DNA from: an uncultured Asticcacaulis sp.
Lineage (GTDB): Bacteria; Pseudomonadota; Alphaproteobacteria; Caulobacterales; Caulobacteraceae
Direction of reading: 5' to 3'
Length of the DNA: 21,071 nt
Assembly (NCBI GenBank): GCA_946480125.1
Contig: CAMLIY010000024.1
Span: 1-21,071, forward strand
Shown: positions 7,591 to 15,432 of the stretch, one piece after another
Layout: the number at the start of each line of letters is the position of its first letter
Position numbering within the stretch: position 1 is the first letter of the stretch
The notes under the pieces: generated by a model
Told to the model about the DNA's origin: nothing
Seen by the model: the letters and a program-made list of their open reading frames with translations, nothing else
Databases searched by the model: none
Translations under genes and position numbers: made by a program

Positions 7591-8703
7591 CTATTGGCCG
7601 CAGATGTCTGTAATGGGATTTGATCCCTTGGCCGTCAGAAGGCCGAGCCGATACGGAAGTTGGATGTAATCGGAGGGATGGACCGATGGGTCGTTACCCT
7701 GGAACAGGAACTGAAGTGGCTTGCAGGGATCGATGACCTGGGTCTGATCTGCCGTATCTCGGATCATTTCGCCATGGGAGACACCCTCAGACCAGATGTT
7801 CTCGACGTTGTCGGCAGTTGCCAAGGCATTTTTGTCGGATGTACCCAGCGGCACCCATTTACCTTCCAGGCCTTCGCTTTTCCATATCCGGAAATAACGT
7901 CCCTTGGGTCCGATCGCTTCAACAACCGTAAGGTAGGTATTGGTTCCTTTTACCCGATAATGGCTGCTTGCCTCGAAGGCGTCGTCCCGAGGTTGATCGA
8001 TGACGATTACGGTATTGTGGAAGCCATTGGGAAATTGGTCTATCGAGGTCTCCGACCGCATGACGTGGCCATTATCATCGGTATTGAAGAGGTAGCATTT
8101 AGTATCGTTGCAGATAATGTAAAAATCGAGCCAACCTTTTCCTTTGGGCGGCTTGATTATGTCCGGCGCCGTGGCGAAGAACGGGCGGGCAGGGCTCCAT
8201 GACATCGGATCGTCGATATTGGTGGTAGTCGAATACATCGGGTCGCCGCCCTGAAAGATCAGATACCAGAGTTTTTGCGGCGCAAAGTAGAACACTTCTG
8301 GTGCCGCGCGATATCCAGGGCCTATTGGCGATTTGTCGAGCGGGAATATCGGCGCCGTCGCTGCGGACGACCAATCGGCAAAGCTTGTATAGGCAATGCC
8401 CCATCCGCCTGATCCGGCCGTCGTCATGAAGACATGATATTTTCCGTTCGCAAAGACCACCGACGGATCCTTCACCGCATAAACGGTTTGGGCTGGATCA
8501 GGCTGAGGTCCGATCAAAGGTGCGCTTGAAGTCCAGTGAAAGGCACCGTCAGACCGGTGCCATGATGAAGACGAAGGCGAAGGCAACGCCGGGGCGGGGC
8601 TGGCAAATGTTATTCCAGCAGCTCCAGCCAGAGCCAAGGCCGCCAGACTCACCGAGAAAACCTTCCAGGTCTTCAATTCCCGCATTTTTTTTTGGAAGTT
8701 CAT
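7591..8703 (-). CDS. Secreted GH62 alpha-L-arabinofuranosidase
   Basis: The enzyme removes arabinofuranose side chains from arabinoxylan or arabinan. Numbering from the longest frame (ATG at 8739), it has a signal peptide ending near TFASPAPA. The five-bladed propeller of GH62 follows: FHWTSSAPLIGP, YAVKDPSVV with the likely general base Asp91, KGWLDFYIICNDTKCYLFNT with the pKa-modulating Asp205, YLTVVEAIGPKGRYFR with the general acid Glu274, SHGEMIR (321-327), and the closing IDPCKPLQFLFQGNDP plus LPYRLGLLT. Together these are diagnostic of the family. The length fits a single catalytic domain; no carbohydrate-binding module is seen. The start is uncertain: ATGs at 8739, 8703 and 8685 are possible, none with a good ribosome binding site. 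I use 8703. The IclR-like gene lies upstream in the same direction, 233-270 bases away, and may control it. Confidence 0.93.
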   Translation of the reverse strand: MNFQKKMRELKTWKVFSVSLAALALAGAAGITFASPAPALPSPSSSSWHRSDGAFHWTSSAPLIGPQPDPAQTVYAVKDPSVVFANGKYHVFMTTAGSGGWGIAYTSFADWSSAATAPIFPLDKSPIGPGYRAAPEVFYFAPQKLWYLIFQGGDPMYSTTTNIDDPMSWSPARPFFATAPDIIKPPKGKGWLDFYIICNDTKCYLFNTDDNGHVMRSETSIDQFPNGFHNTVIVIDQPRDDAFEASSHYRVKGTNTYLTVVEAIGPKGRYFRIWKSEGLEGKWVPLGTSDKNALATADNVENIWSEGVSHGEMIRDTADQTQVIDPCKPLQFLFQGNDPSVHPSDYIQLPYRLGLLTAKGSNPITDICGQ

Positions 8704-8841
8704 ATACTGAATGTCTTTCAAACTAAAATTGCCAACCACATAGACAGCAGCGGTCGCAATTTAAGATTGTCGCTCCCCATGATTGATTTATGAATCTACT
8801 GTATCATTAGTCGAAAAAATAGCTAACACATTGAATTATTA

Positions 8842-8857
8842 GGTTAAAATTTAAACC
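8842..8857. promoter_or_regulatory. AT-rich near-palindrome upstream of GH62, candidate operator
   Basis: GGTTAAAATTTAAACC is palindromic except for one base pair and lies about 140 bases before the preferred GH62 start, in the gap after the IclR-like gene. A GTTCGC hexamer at 8870-8875 is close by. IclR-type proteins commonly bind short AT-centred palindromes, so this is a plausible site; no promoter can be fixed from sequence alone. Confidence 0.35.
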
Positions 8858-8972
8858 GGACTTATAATTGTTCGCCTGGATTGACCGTGTGCTTCAAAAT
8901 CGAACACTTTTCGGTCATTGTCAAAATGCCTACAGAATCGAACGCTCAAAGCTGGCTGGCGGGAAGCTTATC

Positions 8973-9407
8973 TCAGCGTATATGCGATCTTAAATTCGGA
9001 ATCTGCGCCGTATCTAACAACAGATCGGCTACTATGCGCCTTAGTTTCGCATTTTCGTCCTCGAGATCGCGAACGCGCCTCAGCACCGGGAGATTATAGT
9101 CGGGAAGCGTTTTGCTGTCGCCGGAGGCCTGTCCAAGGCGCGAGACCTTATCGGTCAGCCTGTACCCTGTCTGGCCCGTGGGTAATTCGATATATTCCCG
9201 CCGTTCCAGCACCCGAACCATTCGAAACAGCTCGGTGACGGATTTGTTAAGCCTCATAGAGATTCTTGAAAGCGTCATCGGCTTGCCGGCAGTGGCCAGC
9301 AACTCAATAATATCAAGACCTTTATCTAACGCCGGTGCCCGATAATCCGGCGAAGAATTCTCGCGCCCCTCAAGGAGCTCGCAAGTGGTTGTGTCTTGTC
9401 TCGTCAT
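8973..9407 (-). CDS. Short IclR-type winged-helix regulator with an IS3 OrfA-like coiled-coil tail
   Basis: Residues 22-92 (YRAPALDKGLDIIELLATAG, then KPMTLSRISMRLNKSVTELF, RMVRVLERREYIELP, GYRLTDKVSRLG) are an IclR-type N-terminal winged helix. The effector domain of about 170 residues that follows in true IclR proteins is absent. After a short linker, residues 109-132 read LRRVRDLEDENAKLRRIVAD and LLLD, which strongly resembles the C-terminal leucine zipper of IS3-family transposase OrfA. The protein could dimerise through this coiled coil without sensing a ligand directly. It precedes GH62 in the same direction and is divergent from the two-component operon, so it may act on either. No ribosome binding site is strong; GGGA lies 12 bases before the ATG. 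Confidence 0.78.
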   Translation of the reverse strand: MTRQDTTTCELLEGRENSSPDYRAPALDKGLDIIELLATAGKPMTLSRISMRLNKSVTELFRMVRVLERREYIELPTGQTGYRLTDKVSRLGQASGDSKTLPDYNLPVLRRVRDLEDENAKLRRIVADLLLDTAQIPNLRSHIR

Positions 9408-9542
9408 TTTAAACTATTCCCTGCGACCGACATTCGTAACCACAATGGGGCGATCGTTTGATCCTCCTCCGTCAGGTGGCGTGTCATGTTTAGACAGGTA
9501 TCATGCCTGCAAATGTACTTGCGACCTAACCGTCAGATAACA

Positions 9543-9591
9543 TTTGCTAATTTAGATGGCCTTCACTAAGCTTGTTCGCTAATTTGTTCGC
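9543..9591. promoter_or_regulatory. Direct repeats before the response-regulator gene
   Basis: TTTGCTAATTT at 9543-9553 recurs as TTCGCTAATTT at 9575-9585, a 32-base period of about three helical turns. GTTCGC occurs at 9574-9579 and again at 9586-9591. The block lies just before the preferred start at 9611. The core TTCGCTAATTT resembles TTCGTTAAATTT at 15215-15226 before the TonB receptor, so both could be sites for one regulator. Confidence 0.4.
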
Positions 9592-9610
9592 ACTGCTCGG
9601 AAACGTAACA

Positions 9611-10822
9611 ATGCCACAATCCACATACAGCGTCCTATTCGTGGATGACGACGCGGATGTTAAAAAGACAGCTGAATTTGCGCTGCAAAAAGGCGGTTAC
9701 GACTTTTACAGTGCTGACAGTCCTGCAGAAGCCATAAGTCATCTTGTTTCGAATACGATCGACGTCATCCTTCTTGACCTGAACTTTTCCAAGGGACTAA
9801 CGACCGGTGAGGAGGGGCTGGAGTGCTTACGCAATATCCTCAGGCATGATCCTGGAGCAATTGTCATCGTTGTTACAGGTCATAGCGGATTATCTATCGC
9901 CATTGAGGCTTTGCGTGCCGGCGCGGTCGATTTTATTATGAAACCCTGGAATACAGAACGTTTGCTCCAGGCGACTGCCAAAGCTGTGGCCTCACGACGT
10001 AAGGGTACACCTGATGCGGATGATCCGTCCATACTCGTAGGTGAAACGGAGGTGATGAAGCGGGTGTTAGCTGCGGTTGATCGTTGTGCACCCTTGAATA
10101 TTCCGGTTCTGCTGACCGGGGAAGCGGGCACCGGAAAGACACTGGCGGCGAAAATCATTCATCGTCAATCTGGTCGCACCGAACTGACAGTCGTCGATGC
10201 CGGCGCGCTCACTCTGTCCGACCTGGATGACACGCCGGATAAAACGCTTTTGCTGGAAAATGTTGACCGGCTCGTTTCGGGGAATATTCCTCATCTGGTC
10301 AATTGGATTTATGCAGCGCCCAGACGGAACAGTCGACTGATTTCAACGACGACAAAACTCCGATCTCAGGTGAGCATTGATCGCGGTCTGACCTATGCCA
10401 TCAGCCGGCTTGATTTTGCCATGCCTCCACTTCGTGACCGACGGGGCGACATAGTTCTGTTAGCTGAGCACTTTGTACGCATCATGTGCCAGCAGCTGAG
10501 TGTCAAAGTAAAAAGTTTGGCACCTGATGCCAAGGCGCTATTGTCGTCGCAAGCCTGGCCGGACAATATTCATGAATTGAGATACATTGTCGATAACTCT
10601 GTTCTGAATACGGAGGGTGATGTCATTTCTACGGGCGAACTCGAGCTGGATAGTTGTGCCGAGCTGGGATTGCCGGCGGTAAATGTGAGCCTGGCTGCCA
10701 CTGAAAAGAGCCTGATCGAGGACGCGCTCAAAAGGAATAATGCCAATGTGACGGCGACCGCCAACGAACTGGGTCTTAATCGGAACGCGCTTTACAGGCG
10801 AATGGCAAAGTATGGTCTTTAA
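9611..10822 (+). CDS. NtrC-like response regulator with a degenerate AAA+ domain
   Basis: The preferred start is the ATG at 9611 (GGAAACG upstream), giving 403 residues; an upstream TTG at 9572 is less likely. The receiver domain (1-125) is intact: Asp12/Asp13, phosphoacceptor Asp56 in ILLDLNF, Thr89 and Lys111 in MKPW. An AAA+ domain follows, with Walker A GEAGTGKT (170-177), PPLRDRRGDI (272-281) and WPDNIHEL (316-323). The GAFTGA loop that contacts sigma-54 is missing: only about 15 residues lie between VVDAGAL and the Walker B strand, roughly 25 fewer than normal. Walker B reads TLLLEN in place of hhhhDE. A Fis-type helix-turn-helix closes the protein (about 377-400, NVTATANELGLNRNALYRRM). 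It probably acts with sigma-70 or as a repressor. Its stop overlaps the kinase start by 11 bases. Confidence 0.9.
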   Translation: MPQSTYSVLFVDDDADVKKTAEFALQKGGYDFYSADSPAEAISHLVSNTIDVILLDLNFSKGLTTGEEGLECLRNILRHDPGAIVIVVTGHSGLSIAIEALRAGAVDFIMKPWNTERLLQATAKAVASRRKGTPDADDPSILVGETEVMKRVLAAVDRCAPLNIPVLLTGEAGTGKTLAAKIIHRQSGRTELTVVDAGALTLSDLDDTPDKTLLLENVDRLVSGNIPHLVNWIYAAPRRNSRLISTTTKLRSQVSIDRGLTYAISRLDFAMPPLRDRRGDIVLLAEHFVRIMCQQLSVKVKSLAPDAKALLSSQAWPDNIHELRYIVDNSVLNTEGDVISTGELELDSCAELGLPAVNVSLAATEKSLIEDALKRNNANVTATANELGLNRNALYRRMAKYGL

Positions 10823-12002
10823 TTCCCGTAGCTTTCATATTCTGGTGGTCGGGGCGCTGGTCGTCATGTCGATCTTTACGTACGACTCTGCTGTGAAAGG
10901 ACGTTGGGCCAACCTTTTCCTCGGGGGCTGTCTTTGCGCCGCTTTGCTGGTGGCCGTGGCGGCGACATATGAGATAAGACAGGCACCAAGTACGGAACCG
11001 TTAAGCAGGCCGAAAATAAACCCCGAAAATCATTACACTTTATTTGACCAGTTGCCGATGCCCTTGGTCAGCTCTTCAGACGGGACAGGTTTAATGGCAG
11101 TCAACCGGGCGGCACGCGCCCTGTTTGAGACAGATGATGTTATTCGAACGAGCATTGGCGAGCTATCCACGGCGTTAAGCGGTCCTATATCGAGTTCAAG
11201 GCCGATTTTGCAGATTCAGGCACGACGGTATGCTTTAAGTGTCAGTGAAATATTCAGCGAAGGCACATCTGTCAGGATGGCTGCCCTTACCGACGTCCAG
11301 GGAGAGATCAACAAGGCGGAAGCATCGGCCTTGAAAGATACGCTTCATATTCTTAGCCATGAAATCATGAACTCCCTGACACCGGTCGCGGCCTTGGCCG
11401 ACACGGTTGACAGCTATTTGCGGTCAGATGCTAACCCGGCCGCCCAACCGGCGAAGGAAGCTCTGGAGACGCTGGCGCGGCGCGCCAACAACCTGACGAG
11501 GTTTATCGAGGCCTATCGTTCCGTCGCTCGCCTTCCGGACCCTCAACTGCAAACAGTCGATCCGGGACGACTGATTGTTGACCTGATGGCCGTTTTGCGC
11601 CACCACCCGCTGGCGACCGATATCGAGTTCCAGCTTGAACTCGCTGATAGTCTCCCCAAAATTGCCCTGGATGAGTCACTGGCAGGTCAGGCCATCATCA
11701 ATATTCTGACTAACGCAATTGAGGCGATGGATGGCATTCCTGGTCCGCGGCACATCGGTTTGACAGTACAGGTTTTGCGTGAGAATCTTGTCATCAGAAT
11801 CTCTGATAATGGCATGGGTGTTCCGGAAAGTATAAAAAAGAGTATGTTTATGGCATTTACCACGACGAAGGCAAAAGGCACAGGCGCAGGTCTGAATCTG
11901 GCCCGGCAGATTGCCCTTGCACATGGCGGAAATCTCGAACTTATCGAGCCCGTCGGCAACTGGAAGACGACCTTCGCATTTACATTCCCAATTAACCTTT
12001 AG
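10812..12002 (+). CDS. NtrY-like membrane sensor histidine kinase
   Basis: Of 396 residues, the first 52 hold two membrane helices (about 8-24 and 33-52) with a very short loop between them, so there is no sizeable periplasmic sensor domain. A PAS-like segment follows (about 75-165, FDQLPMPLVSSSDGTGLMAV). The phosphoacceptor is His183 in LSHEIMNSLTP, the HisKA form seen in NtrY/NtrB-type kinases. The HATPase domain has N-box NILTNAIEAM (297-306), G1 DNGMGVP (332-338), an F-box MAFTTTK (347-353) and G2 GTGAGLNLA (356-364). It is the evident partner of the response regulator, with overlapping genes. With hardly any external domain it probably senses a membrane or cytoplasmic signal, perhaps through the ABC permease encoded next; that is inference. 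Confidence 0.92.
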   Translation: MVFNSRSFHILVVGALVVMSIFTYDSAVKGRWANLFLGGCLCAALLVAVAATYEIRQAPSTEPLSRPKINPENHYTLFDQLPMPLVSSSDGTGLMAVNRAARALFETDDVIRTSIGELSTALSGPISSSRPILQIQARRYALSVSEIFSEGTSVRMAALTDVQGEINKAEASALKDTLHILSHEIMNSLTPVAALADTVDSYLRSDANPAAQPAKEALETLARRANNLTRFIEAYRSVARLPDPQLQTVDPGRLIVDLMAVLRHHPLATDIEFQLELADSLPKIALDESLAGQAIINILTNAIEAMDGIPGPRHIGLTVQVLRENLVIRISDNGMGVPESIKKSMFMAFTTTKAKGTGAGLNLARQIALAHGGNLELIEPVGNWKTTFAFTFPINL

Positions 12003-12050
12003 AGTTCAATCGACTCTGAAGTTTGCAGGCAAGGCAGGTCTGGGGTTCCA

Positions 12051-12737
12051 ATGGCGCTTATAAGCCTTGACGATATATACCATACCTATGGTGACACCGA
12101 CCATTCCGTTTCGGCCGTGCACGGCGTATCTCTGGAGATCGAGGCGGGAGAATTTGTGGCGATCGTCGGACCGTCCGGCAGCGGCAAGACAACCCTGCTG
12201 AATGTCGTCGGCACCCTGATCCGGCCGACGAAAGGACGCTATATTTTTGACAATAAGGACGTGGGGAAGCTATCCGTTTTTCAACTCGCGCAGATCAGGG
12301 CGGCAGAGATTGGATTTGTTTTTCAAAACTTCAACCTGATCGACCATCTGACGGTCTACGACAATATCAAGCTTGGATTGCGCTACCGTCGGGATCGCCG
12401 GAAGGGCAGTGAGCGTGACCGGATAGTCGCCATACTGGACCAGGTTGGCCTAAGCCAGCGGGCCAATCACCTTCCCCATCAATTGTCAGGCGGCCAGCAA
12501 CAGCGGTGTGCCATCGCCAGGGCCATAGTCGGTGAGCCACAGGTGATATTGGCCGATGAGCCGACCGGCAGTCTGGACTCCCGAAACGCCGCTCAGGTTG
12601 TGAGCATTTTGAAGGAATTGAATACCAAAGGAACGGCGCTGATCATGGTGACACATTCCATGATCCAGGCCGACCGCGCCTCGCGCGTCCTCGAAATGCA
12701 CGAAGGCAGAATTCGCACATCAAGCCGATGGCAATAA
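12051..12737 (+). CDS. ABC transporter ATP-binding protein, MacB/LolD type
   Basis: All ABC ATPase motifs are present in 228 residues: Walker [10 protein letters not shown] (about 40-48), Q-loop [11 protein letters not shown], signature [14 protein letters not shown], Walker [14 protein letters not shown] and H-loop MVTHS. The EPTGSLDS and QNFNLI forms are typical of the MacB/LolD/FtsE group, which powers mechanotransmission rather than uptake. It follows the kinase by 48 bases and its stop overlaps the permease start, so it pairs with that permease. No periplasmic adaptor (HlyD/MacA type) gene is in the window, so it cannot be called a full MacAB pump. Confidence 0.93.
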   Translation: MALISLDDIYHTYGDTDHSVSAVHGVSLEIEAGEFVAIVGPSGSGKTTLLNVVGTLIRPTKGRYIFDNKDVGKLSVFQLAQIRAAEIGFVFQNFNLIDHLTVYDNIKLGLRYRRDRRKGSERDRIVAILDQVGLSQRANHLPHQLSGGQQQRCAIARAIVGEPQVILADEPTGSLDSRNAAQVVSILKELNTKGTALIMVTHSMIQADRASRVLEMHEGRIRTSSRWQ

Positions 12738-15136
12738 TGGAGAGCTGGCACTCAAAAATACTATCCATCCTGCGAATTATTATTGGCCGATGGATGATTT
12801 ATATCCTGATGATCGGGGGGCTTACACTTGGTTTTGGTACAGCCTTGATCATAGGACTTTATGTCCGCAATGAACTTACATTTGACAGCTTTCTACCGGG
12901 CGCCGGACGTATATACCTGATCGCCACGAAATATGGCTCCGAAGGCCACGCGCTTGTGGAAAGCGATATGCTGCCGTCAGGTATAGCCGGATGGGTTAAA
13001 ACCGACCTGCCCAATACCGAAGCGGTGGCGCGTCTCGTACCCTCGGAATGGCCGCTTTTGACGACCCGTAAAAAGACGAGAGGGCAATTCTATTGGGCTG
13101 ACCCAAACATCTTTGAAATTCTGAAATTGCCGGTCGTCCACGGCGATTTGAAGACGGCCCTGTCAGAGCCAGGCAGTGTTGTTCTTACAGAAAGGATGGC
13201 TGTTGCGTATTTTGGCCGTGCCGACGCCATTGGCCAAAAGCTTATGACCTGGGATAAAATTGTGTTCCATGTCACCGCTGTAGTGAAGGACTTTCCGGCA
13301 AACACGCATTTGGATCGGGAGATATTTATTTCGGGTCGCGGCGATTATAGCGAGATATCGGTGCTTGATGCCCGCCTAGGCGCCTTATGGCCCAATGCCT
13401 ATACGTACGTCACATTTAAACCCGGCACCTCTGTTGTTGACGCTGAACCCGCGCTCTTGCGCATCATCCAAGCGCGTTGGCAAGGCGAAAATACCAAACC
13501 GGTCGGCTTTGATTTCGTCAAAATTCCTGATCTGCATTTTCATCCGCACGCTGACAATCAGATGAAGCCGCGTGGCCATCTGGAGTTGGTCATATCTCTG
13601 TGCATGGTGGCATTCATTGTGACCACTCATGCCGGTGTCAATTTAGCCGGACTGATTCTTGCCGAAGCCAAAGAACGCGGCGACGAAATGGCTCTGCGGG
13701 CTGCCCTTGGCGCATCACGTCAAGATCTGATTTGGCAAGTGATTCAAGAGGCCTTGTATGTAAGTTGTTTCAGCGCCCTGACCGCCACCGCTCTGGCTGA
13801 ACAAATCCTGCCGGCCCTGAATAAGGAATTTGCTTTGGGGCTTTCGCTATGGAAAGAGCCCTTAGGTTTGCTTTTTGCGATTGCGGGAAGTGCTTGTCTT
13901 TTCGGCTTGCTCAGCGGACTGTTTCCGGCGCTCATTGTGTCAAAGCCGTTTCGTTACAGTGAGTCAATGTTGAGGTTGACGACTAATCTTCAACAGTCTG
14001 GACGTTGGCGTGGCTGGATCATCGCTCAACTCGCATTGGTTATTGTCCTGCTGATTGCAACAGGAACCATGTCTCGGCAATGGGCGTATGCCACCGGCAC
14101 GGCGCTGAATTTTGATGGCGCAAATGTCCTGATGGTCCAGCATACAGACTGGCGATTTTCTACCAACGTCTCAGCTTTTATAGCGAACTTGCGAACCGTA
14201 AAGGGGGTTGAGGCTGTGGGCGAGTCTTTCGGCGCGCCGGCGGCCGGATTCATTCGTCCTGTCTGGGTTAAAGGGCATGACGGGCGATCGCTCACCTTGA
14301 TGAGAAATTCTGTGTCGCCTGATTTCTTTAAGGTCTTTCATGTGCCGTTCCTGGCCGGGAACAATCTGACAGGCACTTATGTTTTGCCTGCCACAGCTAA
14401 AGAGATTATCCTCAACGCATCTGCTGCAAGGGCGCTTGGATTTTCCGTACCAGGCAACGCCATAGGCAAGACTGTGGCGTATGATCTCGATCAGTTACAC
14501 GTGCGCTCTCGTATTGTCGGGGTCATTCCGGATATGCGATTTGCAACTGTGTATGAGCCTCTTCAGCCCATGATTTTTGATAATGACGGCACGAATTTTT
14601 CGCAGATCAGCATACGTATAAATCCCGACGATGGGGGTGAGCCTATAAGGCGTATCGATCGATTATGGGACAGATTGACGGGCGGTGAGGCGCCCATCAT
14701 ACAAACTATGTTTCACGATTATCTCCTTGATCAATACGCAGAGCTGAGACACCAATTTCTGGTCGTTGGCATTGTATCCTTTGTATCGGCTATCCTGTCG
14801 ATTCTTGGGTTTGTCGGACTAGCCATATTTCAAACCCGACACCAGGTCCGGGAAATAGCCATTCGGCGCGCCCTGGGCGCTTCTTTTCTCGATATTATCC
14901 AGGACAGAATGAGCGTTTTTTACGGCCCAATACTGATCGCCAATCTGATCGCCTGGCCGGTAGCTTGGATACTCATGAGCAACTGGCTCAATTCGTTCGC
15001 GGATCATATCCCGCTATCGATTGGCGATTTTTTCGCGGCGGCCGTGATCTCATCCGGTTTCACACTTGCTGTATCTGCCGTCAATTCCAGCTTTTCAACA
15101 ATGGATATGTCTAAATCGGTCATCGGCGGGCAGTAA
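12737..15136 (+). CDS. ABC permease with two MacB-PCD/FtsX halves
   Basis: This large inner-membrane protein of about 800 residues carries two repeats of the arrangement N-terminal helix, large periplasmic domain, three FtsX helices. Hydrophobic helices lie near residues 20-47, 285-310, 345-360, 380-403, 432-449, 677-701, 731-750 and 764-785 (numbered from the ATG at 12728). Each half has the cytoplasmic coupling motif of FtsX permeases: GDEMALRAALGASRQDLIWQ and REIAIRRALGASFLDIIQD. Two starts are possible: 12728, or 12737, where the ATPase stop forms TAATG with the permease start; I favour the latter. A single polypeptide with two halves could form the whole permease. Export or shape-coupled signalling is plausible; the substrate is unknown. 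The two-component genes directly upstream may sense its activity. Confidence 0.9.
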   Translation: MESWHSKILSILRIIIGRWMIYILMIGGLTLGFGTALIIGLYVRNELTFDSFLPGAGRIYLIATKYGSEGHALVESDMLPSGIAGWVKTDLPNTEAVARLVPSEWPLLTTRKKTRGQFYWADPNIFEILKLPVVHGDLKTALSEPGSVVLTERMAVAYFGRADAIGQKLMTWDKIVFHVTAVVKDFPANTHLDREIFISGRGDYSEISVLDARLGALWPNAYTYVTFKPGTSVVDAEPALLRIIQARWQGENTKPVGFDFVKIPDLHFHPHADNQMKPRGHLELVISLCMVAFIVTTHAGVNLAGLILAEAKERGDEMALRAALGASRQDLIWQVIQEALYVSCFSALTATALAEQILPALNKEFALGLSLWKEPLGLLFAIAGSACLFGLLSGLFPALIVSKPFRYSESMLRLTTNLQQSGRWRGWIIAQLALVIVLLIATGTMSRQWAYATGTALNFDGANVLMVQHTDWRFSTNVSAFIANLRTVKGVEAVGESFGAPAAGFIRPVWVKGHDGRSLTLMRNSVSPDFFKVFHVPFLAGNNLTGTYVLPATAKEIILNASAARALGFSVPGNAIGKTVAYDLDQLHVRSRIVGVIPDMRFATVYEPLQPMIFDNDGTNFSQISIRINPDDGGEPIRRIDRLWDRLTGGEAPIIQTMFHDYLLDQYAELRHQFLVVGIVSFVSAILSILGFVGLAIFQTRHQVREIAIRRALGASFLDIIQDRMSVFYGPILIANLIAWPVAWILMSNWLNSFADHIPLSIGDFFAAAVISSGFTLAVSAVNSSFSTMDMSKSVIGGQ

Positions 15137-15173
15137 ACCCTGTCGGCCTGCAAATAGCGCACATCATGACTGT

Positions 15174-15220
15174 GTTCGCATCCGAACGATGCGAACGAAC
15201 ATCGCCGCGCATAGTTCGTT
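15174..15220. promoter_or_regulatory. Cluster of GTTCG/CGAAC inverted repeats before the TonB-receptor gene
   Basis: GTTCGCATC (15174-15182) and GATGCGAAC (15188-15196) form a perfect 9-bp inverted repeat around CGAAC. Overlapping it, AACGAAC (15194-15200) and GTTCGTT (15214-15220) form a second perfect repeat with a 13-base spacer, 20 bases centre to centre, which puts both halves on one face of the helix. There is no T-run after the first repeat, so it is not an obvious terminator of the permease gene. It looks like an operator region for a dimeric or oligomeric regulator. Confidence 0.55.
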
Positions 15221-15264
15221 AAATTTATTATAATTTCAATATATTCAATATCTTAGATTTGTCC

Positions 15265-15280
15265 GACTAATCTGTTAGTC
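15265..15280. promoter_or_regulatory. Second palindrome before the TonB-receptor gene
   Basis: GACTAA-TCTG-TTAGTC is a perfect 6-bp inverted repeat. It lies downstream of the GTTCG cluster and an AT-rich stretch (about 15219-15262) that could contain the promoter. A position near the transcription start would fit a repressor site, but the promoter itself cannot be placed with confidence. Confidence 0.35.
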
Positions 15281-15331
15281 TATTTAGGCGCGGTCAGGGG
15301 TCCAACCTATTTAATTTGCGACCTGTACCTA

Positions 15332-15354
15332 ACCCACCTCCACGAGGTGGGTTT
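15332..15354 (+). promoter_or_regulatory. Strong hairpin in the leader of the TonB-receptor gene
   Basis: ACCCACCTC (15332-15340) and GAGGTGGGT (15344-15352) form a perfect 9-bp stem with a CAC triloop, followed by TTCTCGCG. The T-run is too short for a confident intrinsic terminator. It may stop read-through from the permease gene, act as an attenuator, or stabilise the receptor mRNA. It lies 80 bases before the receptor start. Confidence 0.5.
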
Positions 15355-15432
15355 CTCGCGTCAAAAAAATAGCCGGAGCGGTGATCCACACCAGCCCAGG
15401 CATCCATAAAACAGGTTCTTGAGGAAGAAGTG

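Noticed and set aside
7660..8202. Plus-strand open frame of 180 codons opposite GH62
   Set aside because: Antisense to the GH62 catalytic domain, whose motifs are continuous on the minus strand.
8973..9110. Remains of a complete IS3 insertion sequence
   Set aside because: Only the OrfA-like coiled-coil tail is present; no OrfB, terminal repeats or target duplication are visible, so a mobile element is not called.
9408..9610. Sigma-54 (-24/-12) promoter before the NtrC-like gene
   Set aside because: A TTGC and a TGCC occur, but not with the required spacing; nothing matching was found before the TonB receptor either.
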